Assembly: GCA_021399445.1 (NCBI GenBank)
Contig: JAJTUQ010000002.1
Coordinates: forward strand, 2,728,001-2,792,000
DNA: 64,000 nucleotides
Direction of reading: 5' to 3'
Origin: Xylogone sp. PMI_703
Lineage: Eukaryota; Ascomycota; Leotiomycetes
The notes under the pieces were generated by a model that made no database searches, had not been told where the DNA came from, and worked only from the letters and a program-made list of their open reading frames with translations. The translations under genes were made by a program, and so were the position numbers. This document shows, piece by piece, positions 9,656 through 22,268 of the stretch (within the stretch, counting starts at the first letter, position 1; every line of letters starts with the position of its first letter).

Positions 9656-12600
9656 CTTGGTCACGTGAAGGAGTGTTGACAAGACAGCACGTGATAGAAG
9701 ATGTGATGAAAGGGGGTGATGACGTGATAGATAGGAAGAAGCGACTAACAACAGCGAATGGCACGTGCCAGCTGATTGACGTCGGTTAGGTTCGGGTTTG
9801 AAGAAAAAGAGGTAATAAAGAGGCTTTGGCTCGCGTGAACTTCGGCTAAAAAAAATAGACGAGAGGATCACTACGAAGAGCCGAAAGCGAGGAGGGGACG
9901 TGAGAGGTTCGGTTGCTATACTCTTTTGAGTTTAACGAAGATGTGAAGAAGGCTTGATTGCGATGATGAATGGTTAAAGTTAACCGAGAGATCACCACAA
10001 CCAAACAGGTGATGGAAGCGAGGTTTGAAGGAAGTGAAGGAAGGTTTGAAGGTTAAGGGAAGTTCGGAAGCGGAAAAAAAGTTGTTTATGGTATGGAGAG
10101 AGGAAGGGGAGAAGGAGAAGGGAGGGAAGTGGAAGTGGAAGAGTCGGGGCCCTGATATACACCCAGAGGGAGTTTGTCGCTGGCGGAATAGCGACCTGAT
10201 GAGAGTCTTGGCACTCCCAAAGGGGACTAGCTTCCACCGCACTCGCGGCTTGGCATTCCAGCGACGAGAATTGGATGAGACGGGCGTCTGGCTACTCTCA
10301 GCCACTCACAGCGCGGGAAGCTGATCAAGCGAGCACGCTGGGGCAGCTCTTGGCGGGCACAGCCCCCGAAGCGGGTGAGAACAGGTCTTGGCAGAGTCTT
10401 GGCGGAAGTCTTGGCACTTGGGGCACCGGCGCGCACTGGAGACGCGGAAACTCTTAGCCCTTGGGGACCGCGTCGGGCGCCCAGAGTTTGCGAGTTTTGC
10501 CCAGAGTGGGCCAAGACCGGAATTACTTGGCCCGCCCGAGCTGAGATGAGCTCCCAAGCCCTTCTCCTTTGATATTACTTGTACATTTTTGAGAGAGGTG
10601 GTGTTGACGATTACAGAGTATATTATTATGCAGTCATGCCATGGCTATGTTATTATGCTTGGAAGGAATAAGGAATGACAGCGAATGAGAGAGTTGGATG
10701 AGAGTCAGTTGGTTCTGTATTACGCAGGAATCCAATGAGTTCTGGTGCATTTGTTGATGGTCGATGGTAGATGTGGACTGTTGATTGCGGTCGGCAGGAC
10801 CATTATGTCATGGCACCACGATCGCTGCCAGTCCTGGGGCCAGACCACAAGTCTGGAGAGAGAATCGAGAGTCGAGAGTTATGGTCCTCTTTCCCAACTC
10901 TTTGGCCTTTGACACGTGGTGAAGAGAGTCAACTCATCCAAGATACCATGATCCGGGTTTCAAGTGCAAATGCAAGTGCAAGTATGAGTACATAGAAGCT
11001 ACACGGTACGATGGAGTAAGAAGGCGTTGTGTTGCCAGTACTTGTTCCGTACTGGTACTGTACGATAACCGCGCTGTAAGCAGACGGGAGCGTCGGTAAG
11101 TTTATTACTGTAAGTCTGGTTCTCCTTACGTCCTCGATAGGCAATGCTGAGACACCACCCGGATAATGCATCTGGGGCTGGTCCCGCGGGTCTCTGGTCG
11201 TCTCATGGTGGAAGTAGGAGCACTTCCGAGACTGAGACTGCTTGAGACGAGCCTGGTCTGTATTATTGTTGGTTGCCTTTCCATCATTCCACATTCATTC
11301 ATTCATCCGTCCATCCATCCATCTATTATCGTTATATTGCTCAAATCAATATCCATCCAATCAGTCAAGCAGCCAAGTCTTCTCCGCCTCCATCTCTTCC
11401 TGCATCCATCTCTCAGTCTGGTGAATCCTCGTGGCAAGATGGCGACATTATTGGCACCGCCAGTCCAGCCCTCCGGACCCCGAGTCCCTACGCCGTGCCC
11501 AGCCCTTGGCAAACATTGGCACGTTAAGCATTTTTTCAGCAGCTCCCAAGCCCTTTCCCCTCCGCCCGGCCCAGCCTTTCCACTCCGTGGAACTGGGGCC
11601 AGAACAAGCTCCTGTCGAACTGCAAAGTCACGCCCCCCTCGCCTCCAACGGTCAACCCAGGCGTGGCTGGCAGGCTTGGGGAGACTTTGAGGTTTGGCTT
11701 TGTCGTGCGAAGTCTTGGGGTCGCGCGGTTCTAGATCACTGGCGGCTGGGCATGATGGAGGACGCGCAATGGCCAAGCATGCCAGATGGCGGGTTGGAGG
11801 CGTCCACAAGAGGTCTTGGGGAAGCCAATTTATTGATTTGATGCGGGAGATGTTTTCGGTATGCTGCGGCTGGGAGCTGGAACGGGAGCTGGGAGCTATG
11901 GCATATTTTTTTGGCTCTGTTGAGGGCTTTCACTGCTTCTCATCTGATGTGACGGAGAGGTCAGACCACTGCAGAATCAACATGTGTGTTGAACTGGATT
12001 ATATGGGAATCATCCAGGTGGTCAAAAGAAGGAAGAGGAGAGGAGGAGAAAGTCGGAAAGGAGAGATCTACGGAGTACAGCTCCATTTTCAAAGGTCCTC
12101 TGCATCCTCTGAGAACCCCGCCCCGTCAGCATTCTCTCCCAGTGTGACCGCCAGTACTCCGTAGTAGTGATAATACTACGGTACTGCAATGAACCTCGAC
12201 TGCTGTAATTTCTACAGACCCATCACCGCATTTCCACAGCACGGCCAAGGAGTCACATCTCCTTCGTCCATTCGCCAATCAAGTCCTCGTCTGTCCCGGC
12301 TCAACTGAGCCCCGTGGGACTGACTCATCCGAGGATTCGCTTGTCTTCCTGAATTTCCCTTTTCGGCCAAACCACTCCATTCATGGCGATTGTCGAGATC
12401 TCTGTGCATCTATTGTGCCTCATGGTGTGCCTTGAGTGACTCAATCGTATCGCTGCTGTTTCACGTATTCAATGCAATGATATTGTATGTCAAATATAGA
12501 TGGTATATAAATACATGTAGGATTTATTTTCATTAGCTCTCCCATCAGCAAAGAGATCATTTCTCCCGCTTCATTTACGTTCATCTGGATTGAGAAAACA

Positions 12601-12705
12601 AGTAACTGAGCACGTATTTGCTCTATTTCTTTATATTTCCGTGTATAATTTTTTAATAAACCTCAAAATCCAAAGGCCCAGAAGATAGTCAGAGAATAAC
12701 AAGTC
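9656..12705. promoter_or_regulatory. 3-kb divergent upstream region of pacC and the MJ1316-domain gene
   Basis: No gene is supported here. The left part is the pacC promoter and leader and contains the PacC-site cluster. The middle has tetranucleotide-type TTCA/TCCA repeats around 11291–11325 and further isolated sites (CTTGGC at 11505–11510, GCCAAG at 11772–11777 and 12244–12249). The right part is AT-rich near 12480–12700 and should hold the promoter of the gene starting at 12706. Confidence 0.65.
10207..10533. promoter_or_regulatory. cluster of eight PacC consensus sites (GCCAAG/CTTGGC)
   Basis: CTTGGC occurs at 10207, 10249, 10349, 10387, 10398, 10410 and 10526, and GCCAAG at 10510. About 0.16 would be expected by chance in 325 bp on two strands. 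The three copies at 10387, 10398 and 10410 have the same orientation and are spaced 11 and 12 bp, close to one helical turn. The last two sites form a perfect inverted repeat of 8-bp arms (10508–10515 and 10526–10533). The cluster lies 552–878 bp upstream of the pacC ATG, which points to autoregulation. Confidence 0.75.
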
Positions 12706-14975
12706 ATGGCGGACCAAGAACAAGCTACCGTCCTCACTCACCTCCAGCACAACTACCACCTCCCAACATCCCAGTGGTGGACCGACGCAGCGCAGAAATA
12801 CTCCATTCTCTGCTCTCTCCTAAATAACCATCTCACAAATATCTCTCTCAATGAACAACAACATCATCAACAAGAACAACAGTCACAAGAAGAGCATGAA
12901 AACACACCACATAACTCCTCCCTCCCCCTGATAACCCTCCTCCCCGCCGGCACCCACACCCTCCGTCTAGCATCCACGGACGAAGACCTCGACTGCGTGG
13001 CATTCGGGACGGTACGAGGTGCACTGTTTCTAGATCTTCTCTGGGAAGGCATCGCGCGTGCGCAGGAGCGGGGGGTGAGTATCATTGTGCACGACGTGCG
13101 ACGGAACGGCGCGGCGCCGAGGGTGGTGTTGAGTGTGGAGGGGAGGGCCTTTGGAGTTACGTATTTCAGGTGTGAGGAGGTTGTTCGGAAGTAGGTTCTT
13201 TCTATATCTTCTATTCTCTCAGCTCCTCTTCTCCTTTTCTTCTGGGAGATACTTCATATATGAAAATATTAACGTATATATGTCTTCTCTCTCAATTATG
13301 TCTAGCTATTTACTGAACCAAAGCTAAACTAACCAACAACTCCAGATTCCCAAAAATCCTAGACGCCACCCCCGACTTTCTCCTCCAGGAATGCGGACGC
13401 GATATTGCGGACGTGATCCAGAGTCTCCAGAAAACAACCCTCTACCGACACCAGATCCTGGATAAGTCCCCGGCTCGCAGAACCGCATACCACTTCTTCC
13501 GTGCCTGGGCCATCACGAGGGGGATTTTCGGCGCTGAGTTCGGATACCTGTCTGCTCGGGATATCGTGCGTCTATTGCAATCTGTGGATACCGAATTAGA
13601 GGCAAAGGCACGAGAAGGAATCGAAAACGGAATCGAAGATTTAGAGGAGATAGTTTACGGTCTGTACGAGCAACATGCTTCGTGTAAAGAAGAAGAGATG
13701 GCCGCGGGGGGTTATATCTGCAAGTATACGCCTGCGAAGGGATGGAGGAGGGATTGGTTCAGGATCTTTCACCAGGAGATTGCAAAGATGAAGAGTATCA
13801 TTGACCAGCAGAAGGAGAAGAATAAAGACAAACCAGAAAGCCAGCGCGTCGATTGGACTGGGTTACTATCCGATCTCGAATCGCAGCCATTCTACGAGAA
13901 ACTAGACGCTCAATTCTATGTGAAAGTCAAGATGATGTATCTAGGAAATTCACGCACAGCATGTGGGAAATGGATCTCTATGGTTCAGGAGAACTTACCG
14001 CGGTTGAAACAAGGTAAATTCTTACATACTCTCCATTTAATAACCCATCTCTCTGCAAGAGATAAAAGAGTTACCATTATCACAACCCCGCAAATATCTT
14101 TAACTACAAGACCAACTACTAAACCACAGAATAACTAACTCAAAACAGATCTCGAATCCCGCCTCTCCCCCAAACCCACAGCCCACATCTGGCCCCAACG
14201 TCTCATCGCAGGGACATCAGGCCCTGAAGACGACATCTACGAAGGCATTTTCGTCCTCGGCGTCTCCCTCTCATCTCCATCCACTTCACAATCACAGACA
14301 CAACCAGACATCCTCCCCCGAATCGAAGAGATCTCCACCCAATGGACCCGCCAAATCACTCGATCTGAACTCACACTCCCCAACATCTGCATCTTATCCA
14401 TAGACGTCTCTCCCTCCTCACCACCACCATCATCGTCATTGTCAGCAGAAGCACACGCAAATGCAGTAGCAACAAAAACAGAAAACCTACTCCCCTGCTC
14501 CAAGACCTTCCCCCGCCCAACAGTAAAGCTCGACACCAGTCCAGACACCACTAACCCTAGCACCGAGTACGACAACCACGCATTCATCTCTGCCACAAAG
14601 AACAAGAAACCCAACAACAACACCAGCAACGAAGCAGCAGCAACAGCATTAGCAGCAGTAAAACAGCCAGATGAAGATGCTTCCGCGGCAAAGACCAAGC
14701 TCCGCCCCGCCCTCGACGTCCTGAACCGTCTCCGGCACGATCGCGACTACGACATTGATCGTTTCGTCGTCGGGTACCTAGATCGCTTCGGCGGCATGAG
14801 GGAGAAGCGCGCTGCGGAGTGGGAGGCGGATGTCTCGGAGGAGGAGTTCGTGCCGCAGAGTCGGATCTGGTATTTCAAGCGCGTTGCTTCTGGGGATGGG
14901 GATGGAGAAGGGGAGGATCTAGTGGTTTGGGATCGGGAGAAGAAGGTTGATTTGATCTTTGAGGGGAGGAAGTAG
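12706..14975 (+). CDS. nucleotidyltransferase/poly(A)-polymerase-like protein with C-terminal MJ1316 (DUF504) domain
   Basis: Exons 12706–13190, 13346–14013 and 14149–14975 encode 659 residues. The N-terminal part has a polymerase-beta-like nucleotidyltransferase signature, LPAGTHTLRLASTDEDLDCV, with the D-x-D acids in DEDLD. A Gln-rich loop precedes it. The middle (FPKILDATPDFLLQ through FFRAWAITRGIFG) resembles the central helical domain of poly(A) polymerases. The last 80 residues, from LRPALDVLNRLRHDRDYDID to VWDREKKVDLIFEGRK, match the MJ1316/DUF504 domain, predicted in the literature to recognise RNA cyclic-phosphate ends. A Ser/Asn-rich, poorly conserved linker lies between. An RNA-end modification or repair role is inferred. 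The expected third catalytic acid is Gly in RAFGVTYF, so activity is uncertain. It is divergent from pacC across 3 kb. Confidence 0.75.
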
Positions 14976-15508
14976 TAGCCGGGGAGATGTAATCATGGGA
15001 GGGAGTTTTTCGAAGTAGATGGGTATTCAAGGCGATATGGATAGTGATATGGAGTGTACGGTGTATTCAATGGTCCTAGTACGGTGTGCAGGTTCAAGTT
15101 CCTCAATCTCCCTCCATATACCAGTTCTATCAGAACAAACCTTACAGGCATATTTCCAGGTGATATTTTTTCCAGCTTCTTGATCCAAGTGGAGTATTTT
15201 CCAAGTACGTAATAAAAATGCGTTCTACAGTGATATTAATTCGCAGTATACCAGTCTTATCATTGTTGAAATCAAAATATTCTAAAATCTCCTTATATTA
15301 GCTATTATCCACTCTTAACTCCCCTTTCCTTTCCCTGCCGTTTTTATTAAACCCCTTGATTAATGATTAGATGACCAACTAACCCTTCTCTCAAGCTAAA
15401 CTACTGTAAAATCATGGTATATATACAGCACAGACTAAATCGAATCCAGATCAAACCTTTCCTTTCGCTGATCCTGCATTCATTAGTTTCTTTCGCTCAC
15501 TCGCTCAC
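14976..15508. other. convergent intergenic region
   Basis: An AT-rich 3' flank shared by the MJ1316-domain gene and the DUF3602 gene. I see nothing beyond presumed 3' UTRs. Confidence 0.6.
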
Positions 15509-16454
15509 TCACTCACCACCACCACCTCTCTCCCTCCCCCCTCCCCTCAAAACACCCATCTCCCAAACCCCTCCAATCCCCCCGTATGCCGCCTCAGGCC
15601 TTGCAAGCCCGGCTTCTACATCCTCCAAAATACGCTCCTCCATTGCCCGCCGCCGCTTCTCCTCTGTTTCACGGCGGGATTTCTCCTCGTCGGCCGGGTC
15701 GAGGACGTAATTTCCGGCACCGCCGCGGCCGGAGCGGAGGGGTGGGGTGGCTGTTGTTGTTGTTGTTGTGGTGGTGGTGGTTATGGTTGTTGTTGTTGTT
15801 TGGGATGTAGTTGGAGGCTGGGGTTGAGAGGAGGAGGATGAGGTCTGGGATGCGTACTCCCAGTTTCCGGCGCCGCCGCGGCCGGTGTGGAGGTATTCTT
15901 TCTGAGGCGGCTGGTGAGAGGGTTGGGATTGAGATTGGGATGATGGTTGAGAGGTTGTAGTGGTGGCGGGTTCTGTAGATGGGAGGGAGGGCTCTGGGTC
16001 CTGCTGAGAGTGAGTCGGTGGTAGGTAGATATATTTTCTATGTTGCTAGTTTGGGTTTGTTTGATTCGTTTGGAGTTATTGGGGGGTTTTTATATAGGAA
16101 CAACTGGATATATAATTATGTACCTACTCTTGTAGGTATAGACAAGCTGAGGTGTTTCGGAGCCTAGGAGCAGTCCAATTGGACTGAATCTTCAAAGATT
16201 GAAATAGAAATATATGCAGATGAAGTATAAGGAATATCAAGTTACTACTAGGAAATATGCTAACTGACCTTCAAGAATGGAAACGCAGGCATATACTGTG
16301 CCCACAGCGACTGCACCGTGGCCGTGATGGGACTCGGTACCGCATCGTTACTATTTGCATTCCTCTGGGCATCCTCGATGTCCTTCTTGGAATGGTAGTT
16401 ACCTGCCCCACCGCGCCCAGCCTTCCTATAAGGCTCGGATGAGGTTGTTGACAT
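15509..16454 (-). CDS. DUF3602 protein with GRGGAGNY repeats
   Basis: Two exons (16454–16269 and 16003–15509) encode 226 residues. The short repeat GRGGAGN(Y/W), which defines DUF3602, appears three times: near the N-terminus (KAGRGGAGNYHSKKDIED), in the middle (HTGRGGAGNWEY) and after a Thr-rich run (SGRGGAGNYVLDPADEEK). A charged helix (KSRRETEEKRRRAMEERI) follows the last repeat. The Thr run is encoded by an ACA/ACC microsatellite at about 15750–15800. The protein is probably disordered and cytosolic or nuclear. Its function is unknown in all fungi I can recall. The 265-nt intron carries a perfect 16-bp palindrome (16171–16186). The start is the Met 13 residues before the first repeat. Confidence 0.85.
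16171..16186. repeat. perfect 16-bp palindrome in DUF3602 intron
   Basis: CAGTCCAATTGGACTG is its own reverse complement. It could be a dimeric factor site or a chance palindrome. Confidence 0.6.
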
Positions 16455-17193
16455 ATTCCGTGCTTCTCTTTCAAGCAGCCTGGTCGTTAACAGACAATAC
16501 GTGCGGTGGAATTCCGTTTTCGGAGCGGAAGAGGAAGAAAGACAGAGTTGGATCTAGGCCCCGTGGGGCTTCCGAGCGTGGGTTTTCGGGATAGGTTCGG
16601 ATTGAGAGACGTCGTGCTTGGCCTTGCTGTGCTGTGTCTCTGTCTACCACCGTGGTCGGGTCTGGTCTCTTGTGTATGGGTGGATGGAGCAGAGTGGAGC
16701 TTCTGGCGGGTGTCGATCTGAGCAGTTGAGGCTCGTGATTTTGAGGGGAGGGAGATGTCACTCAAGGTTGTCCGTTCATGGACGGATTGGGACAAGGGCG
16801 GGCTGAATCAATGCAGTAATAAACGCACACCTCGACCCTTATCTCGAGAAGGTTATTTGATCTCACCAAGAATGGGTTGGTCCATACTATCGTGGGGTGC
16901 TTTTGGCTCACCAACACTTCTTCGCTTTCTCTTTTGCTGCTCTATAGTCGGTTTTGACGTATGAGGTAGCATTGATCATGCACTCTGTATTTTTACTGCG
17001 ACCAATTGCTTCGACAAATTGTCGATTCGGTGCAGAGATGCTGGATTGCTTGGTTGGCAGATAAGATAACCTTAGCTAGGGCGCATTGCTGGAATGTGAT
17101 TTGGATGCACCGAGGTGCAGCAGTTTGCGGGGTAGAGGTCGAGCTTGAGTTACATCCTACACGAAGCAGGAAGAGGGATACGTAAGTACACAG

Positions 17194-20100
17194 GTACGGT
17201 ACATTCTATCCTGGATGTCTACCATTGCTCTGCTATCTGACAATGCAGCAGTGTCTACGAGATCCCATCAATCGCAGATCAACAAGATATTAAAAAGAAC
17301 TGTAATTTGGCCGACTTCACACAGAGATAGATGACCTATCACAACATCAAGATTCAGTCTTCGGTGGCATCTCCCTAGCTGCTGGTAGACGAGTCCACCA
17401 GCAATAAGGTACTCGATGCTCGTCTCTTATTTCTCCATCGGGATGGATCCACGGGTGAATCCATGGAGTTGAATTTGCTGATCAGGAAGGATCTCTGCGT
17501 TAGTCTGTCCAAGACTCGGCTTGGCGTTAGATCAACGGTTTTATCTGTACCTCTGTACTGTGGTACTCAGGACACCTCTCACAGATTCTTGATACTGTAC
17601 CCTTCGTTCACTCCAGTGGTGACTGGTACTTCTAACCAGCCAGTCACGGGAAGGGTCCAGGGGGTTGTGATTTACCACCACATCCGGTCTGCACCCGAGC
17701 AAGCCGAATTCCACATCAGCAAACATGCTCAGCTCTCTTCCAGAAGGATCCCGTGCGGCGTATGAAGAAGCAACTCCCATACCAGCCATTAGCCGTGTTT
17801 CACTCTGCCATCACGTCAGCTTAGCCATTGCCACCTTGGGATTCTCCACAGTATTGACTCCGAGTACAGTACAGCCTCTGTGTTATTCTCACACACCTGA
17901 CGCGAAGGAACAGCAAAAAAAGTCGTACTGGGTACATCCGTAAGCATCGAGGGGCACTCTTGAACAACAACCGTCTTTTTTCGGAAAAGACCCTGGGAGA
18001 TTCCAACACCAGGATTTCCCTCTCTGCTCGTACTGCCAAGCCGACGGCATGAGGGGTAAATAGGACCCTGGCCAGAGCAACTGAGAGCAAGTGCATGACC
18101 TGCATTAGCTGATCGCGACTCCAGAGGAGATGATTGATTGGTTGGCAGCAGTGGGCACCGTGGGAAGAGGACAGAATGGCGGCAACGGGTTCCTGTGTGA
18201 TGACGACGAAGGGCCTCTTTGTCAAAGCTGGGCAGAAGGTAATTCCCGCAATGATGGAGAGACGGTTGAGAGATATTTTCAATTGACCAGCGGCACTCTT
18301 CGCTGATTTGCTCTGGATACATACGTGGTGCAGTCCAGCGATGGGGACTCGGAAGATAGGCCGCGTTTGACAAATCTCTCATTTCTCGGACTCCGGTGCG
18401 ACTCCAGATTTCCCAACCGGATACCAAAATCCCACTACTCTCACTTTTGGTAACGAGGCAGCTAGTTAGCACTGCACTAAATGTCCAGCTAACGCAGACT
18501 TGTCGCTGTAGTTTGGAGGAGGTTGAGCTTGCATGAAAATCCGGGGTTAAGGCACTTGTTGGGAAGACAGATGACTACAGCAAATAGTTCACTCGGGATG
18601 CAGTATGATGTCGGAGTGTCTCAATCAAGTCAAGACAGGATCTAGCACGATGAGACTATCCTGCCAGAGATTAGTTCTTCCCGTCAAGGCGTGTCTCAGG
18701 CACGGATTGTCACTTCAGGAGGACGGCAGTGTACGCTCTGGGAACCTACGGTACCGAGTGTACGGCAGTGTATGTACCGAGTACTCCACACGGCAGGGCT
18801 TCATCTGAGCTTGAGCGCAAGAGAGCCTGAACCTGTCCCGATCTGATTCTACGCGTAATCAGGGTCCTGCAATATGTTGAGGTACGGTGCGGTAGTAATT
18901 GCCAAATGATTGAGTTAATCCAACACTGCCTTGTAGTCACATACTTCCTGCGCTCTACACACTTGTAATAAAAAATATGAGGCAGGAATTTATCCTGTCC
19001 AGTACATTTAAGAGAGAATAAGCCCTGAAGATGCACAATGACAGCAAACATATCCAAGCTGTACCATAGAGCGGCACAGCAGCATTCGTTACTCAACCCC
19101 GTAATTATAATCGCAGGTTGGCTATACTAATCATTCCTCTGTATCTCCAATCTCCAATCAATTCCTACCAAACCCCAGACTCTAGTTACAAAACGCAATT
19201 CTCATTATCCAGTTGAGCATAATACATACAGTACAGTACTTCTAAATTCTACATTCTACCCTGTGAAAGATTAGTTATTCTCGTAAACACCAACCAATAC
19301 AACAACAACGTGTGCAAAAGTACCGTACCCAAAGTGGGGAATCCGCAATACTGTACAGTACAATAGCTGCAAATCCAGAATCCCATCACCACAAATCTCA
19401 CTCAAAGCTAAGCCGAGCTGAGCCGTGGAAGAAGTAGCAACAAAGCCTTTACAGTACTGTATAGTGCTAATATCGGCACCGTGCCGTAACAAAATGGAGA
19501 CCTATACAGTATGGGAAAACGTAAAGCCCAAGCAGCCCCAGAGAGAAGAAAGAGCCCAGTCCCCATCTATGACGTTATTCTCCAGGGGTTGTGTGTGCGT
19601 ACGTGTAAGGGAAGTGGAACCTCTGGAACCTTTGTGGGTGCGGGTCTAGAACTGCGGGTTCCACTTCTTCCACTTCTCCCCATTCGCGCTTCGGAGTTAC
19701 TTACCTACGGCACGGTAACGGTATGGCCATGCCATCCATCGTGGGAATCCTTTTTTTTCTTTCGGAATACGGGTAGGATTGGGGATAGGGCTTATACGAG
19801 AAGAGGAGAATTTTGTCAAATGCAGGTACGGGTGCTGGGATAGCATCATTTTGCAGAAACAGGAATTTTATACGGATCTGTATGGGGGTTGGTTGGGTGT
19901 TGGTGTCGGTGTGGTTTGCAGGTTCGGTACAGTACAGTAGGACTGTAGTTACAGTAGACTTTGGGGCTCTACTTACTGGCTAATTGTACTTGTGCTTGTG
20001 CAAAGTAGTCAGGGCAGGATATGGCAGACTTCCGTATCTACAGCACTATACTAATATCTTGTGGTAATATATGAGTTACAGTATCGAATCCGGAAGTCTC

Positions 20101-22268
20101 TTAATTAACTTCATCCCTCTCTTATCATAACCCTAGCACAAGCACAAAAGCACAACACATAAGCACCGAGATTGCGTCATCCTCACAGCACTGTGCTGTA
20201 TTGATTCCGCCATTTCTCTCCTCTAAGACATGAGCTCAAACTGTGATCCTTTTGAGGAGAGGGAGAGAGATGATTCTGCCATAGTGGGCGTGCCTGACGG
20301 AATAATTCAGTCCCTTAGTAAACCCCTCGGTATCTGCCCCACCGAGTTGCCCTATGCAAGCATGGACTTGTACCGTACGGTAGGAATACTGCTATTGTAA
20401 ACTTTCCGAGGATAACGTGATCTTCTCGTATAGTCATATTTTTTTCTACAGTACAGTATTTGCTTCTTTTTTGGTGGAATTTTGCGTTTCTGCTTGCTTT
20501 TTTTGGCTTTCCTTTTTGGAAGATGTTGAATTGACGAACCGCGGGAAAAGGAATGCTGCAGTGTAGAATAGCACAGTCCAATACAGTATAATATATACAT
20601 ACATACTATTGCATCTCGGGGAGCAGCGAGAAGCATTCCTGGTGGTCGGCTCACTTCCGTGCATGCTCCGAACGTGGGGTGGATGTCTACACAGTATGCA
20701 ACTTTGAGACTGAGCACGGATGACTTTCTCACCACTTTTGGATAGAGCAGGTATAAGATCTCTAGAGAAGAAGAATAGAAGAAGATGGTAAACAGAAAAG
20801 AGGAATAGCCATATACTTTCCAGAACTCCTTCTCTGCGCGCATGGTCGGTTGAGTAGGGTTTGAATCAAATGATCACCAATTATTCTCCGTGGTGCGAAG
20901 AGGGGCAGTAGCCAGCCCGGGTGTGTCCTGTGATCGGGCGCCATTGGCTGGGGAGCGAGCAGCGAGCGATGTGTCTTGTGTGCGCGTCCCTATTCATATG
21001 GAAGGGTGGGTGATTATTATTTGTCTTGTCAAGTCTCCTGGGTTTGAGGGTTTAATAAAAGAGAAAAAGGAAATATGAAGCTGGCGGTGGATTCATTTGA
21101 CGGACGAACATTGCTGGCATCGATTGATCAGAGGGCCATGGTAGCCCGGTGGTGGACTGAGGATGGGCTCAATTGCTGGAATTGTTGGGAGCAGGTCGAC
21201 TCATGGGGCCAGCGAACACCTTCCTTTCTCTTGTGTGTGTGAGCGTGGCAAAAAGCACTCTCGAGTGTGTGTATGTGTGTGTGCGTGCTGAGAGAGAGTA
21301 CATTCGCTGTACTTGATGCCCTGAGCCATGCCGGAGCTGTCTCCTGCGTCACCCTGCGGTACCTCGCATAATCCATACAGCAGCACCGTACAGCACACTG
21401 TAAGGTCCGAATGTTGTAGGGCGGATGGGCAGCGGCGATCTGGCGCTGACACAGTCAGGAGTCCGCTGCTGCTGCTGATCTGGATCCCCTTCTGGGTCCT
21501 GCCGGGCAGCTGGGGGGCATTGTTCCAGACTCTTTTTACGGGTTGAGGCGTACAAAGAATACAGTACCGTACAGTAATACCACCTTGCCTTACCGTACGC
21601 TACGATGCTCATACCTGCTGTTGATGGCTATGCGAATGTACCATTTTGCCCCCCTCCCTCTTCCCGCAATGCAGAAATCCAGAACTTGGATCCTGCTGGA
21701 GCAGCATTTCGTTCGTATTTGACGCATCAGTTGCGCTTTGCCCTACTGCCCCATGACGAGACTGTACAGGAGAAAGAAGCCCTCGGATGGCATCCTACGA
21801 TTTTACTGCACAGTAGTATGGTGACGGGTTGGTGGTGCTGGAAGTTCGGAGAGATTATTTGTTGGTCTTGATGGCGTTGGGAACTGTTACTTGGTACCTG
21901 CCTGCCATGGGGCCCGCTGCAAACTGCAAACGTGGCGCGGCTGGGCTTTCGTACCTGTCGGCTTTCAGGTGCTTGGTGCGAGCAGTTCGTGATCTGTCAT
22001 CCTGGGGCGCCTGTAACTTATTGCTGTATTACTTGATACGCTTACTGCGAGTAACTACTGTGTACTTGACAACATTGTACAGTCCCGAGAACTCTTCCAG
22101 GTCCTCTCTTCTTTCCCAGATGCGTCCTGGATGATAGATGGATTGCAGATGATGTGGTGGTGGTGCTGGCCGACTGTGCATGTGCGGCCTTCTCACCATA
22201 CATTATTGCTCCATACTTGTACCCTCCTCTACTACCTGCTGTGGGTGTGTGCACTTTGTGTACTGTAC
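17194..22268. repeat. cluster of nine GTACNGTAC palindromes
   Basis: Copies start at 17194, 17864, 19231, 19320, 19353, 19927, 20370, 21564 and 22260. Only about 0.08 would be expected by chance in this span. A related 12-bp palindrome, TACAGTACTGTA, is at 19450–19461. Four more copies are elsewhere in the window (11055, 38902, 41996, 42001), all between genes. Confidence 0.7.

Noticed and set aside
11166..12164. Several overlapping frames upstream of the 12706 gene
   Set aside because: They overlap on both strands, contain repeat-derived Ser/Pro/His runs and show no domain; the region is better explained as promoter DNA.
15090..15110. GGTTCAAGTTCC, resembling a tRNA B box
   Set aside because: No matching A box or cloverleaf could be drawn around it. 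No tRNA was found in the window.
17816..18472. 218-codon minus-strand frame in the gene-free region
   Set aside because: No recognisable motif, atypical composition, and no codon pattern like the neighbouring genes.
20352..20843. 163-codon minus-strand frame
   Set aside because: It spans T-rich runs and GTACNGTAC motifs and has no domain.
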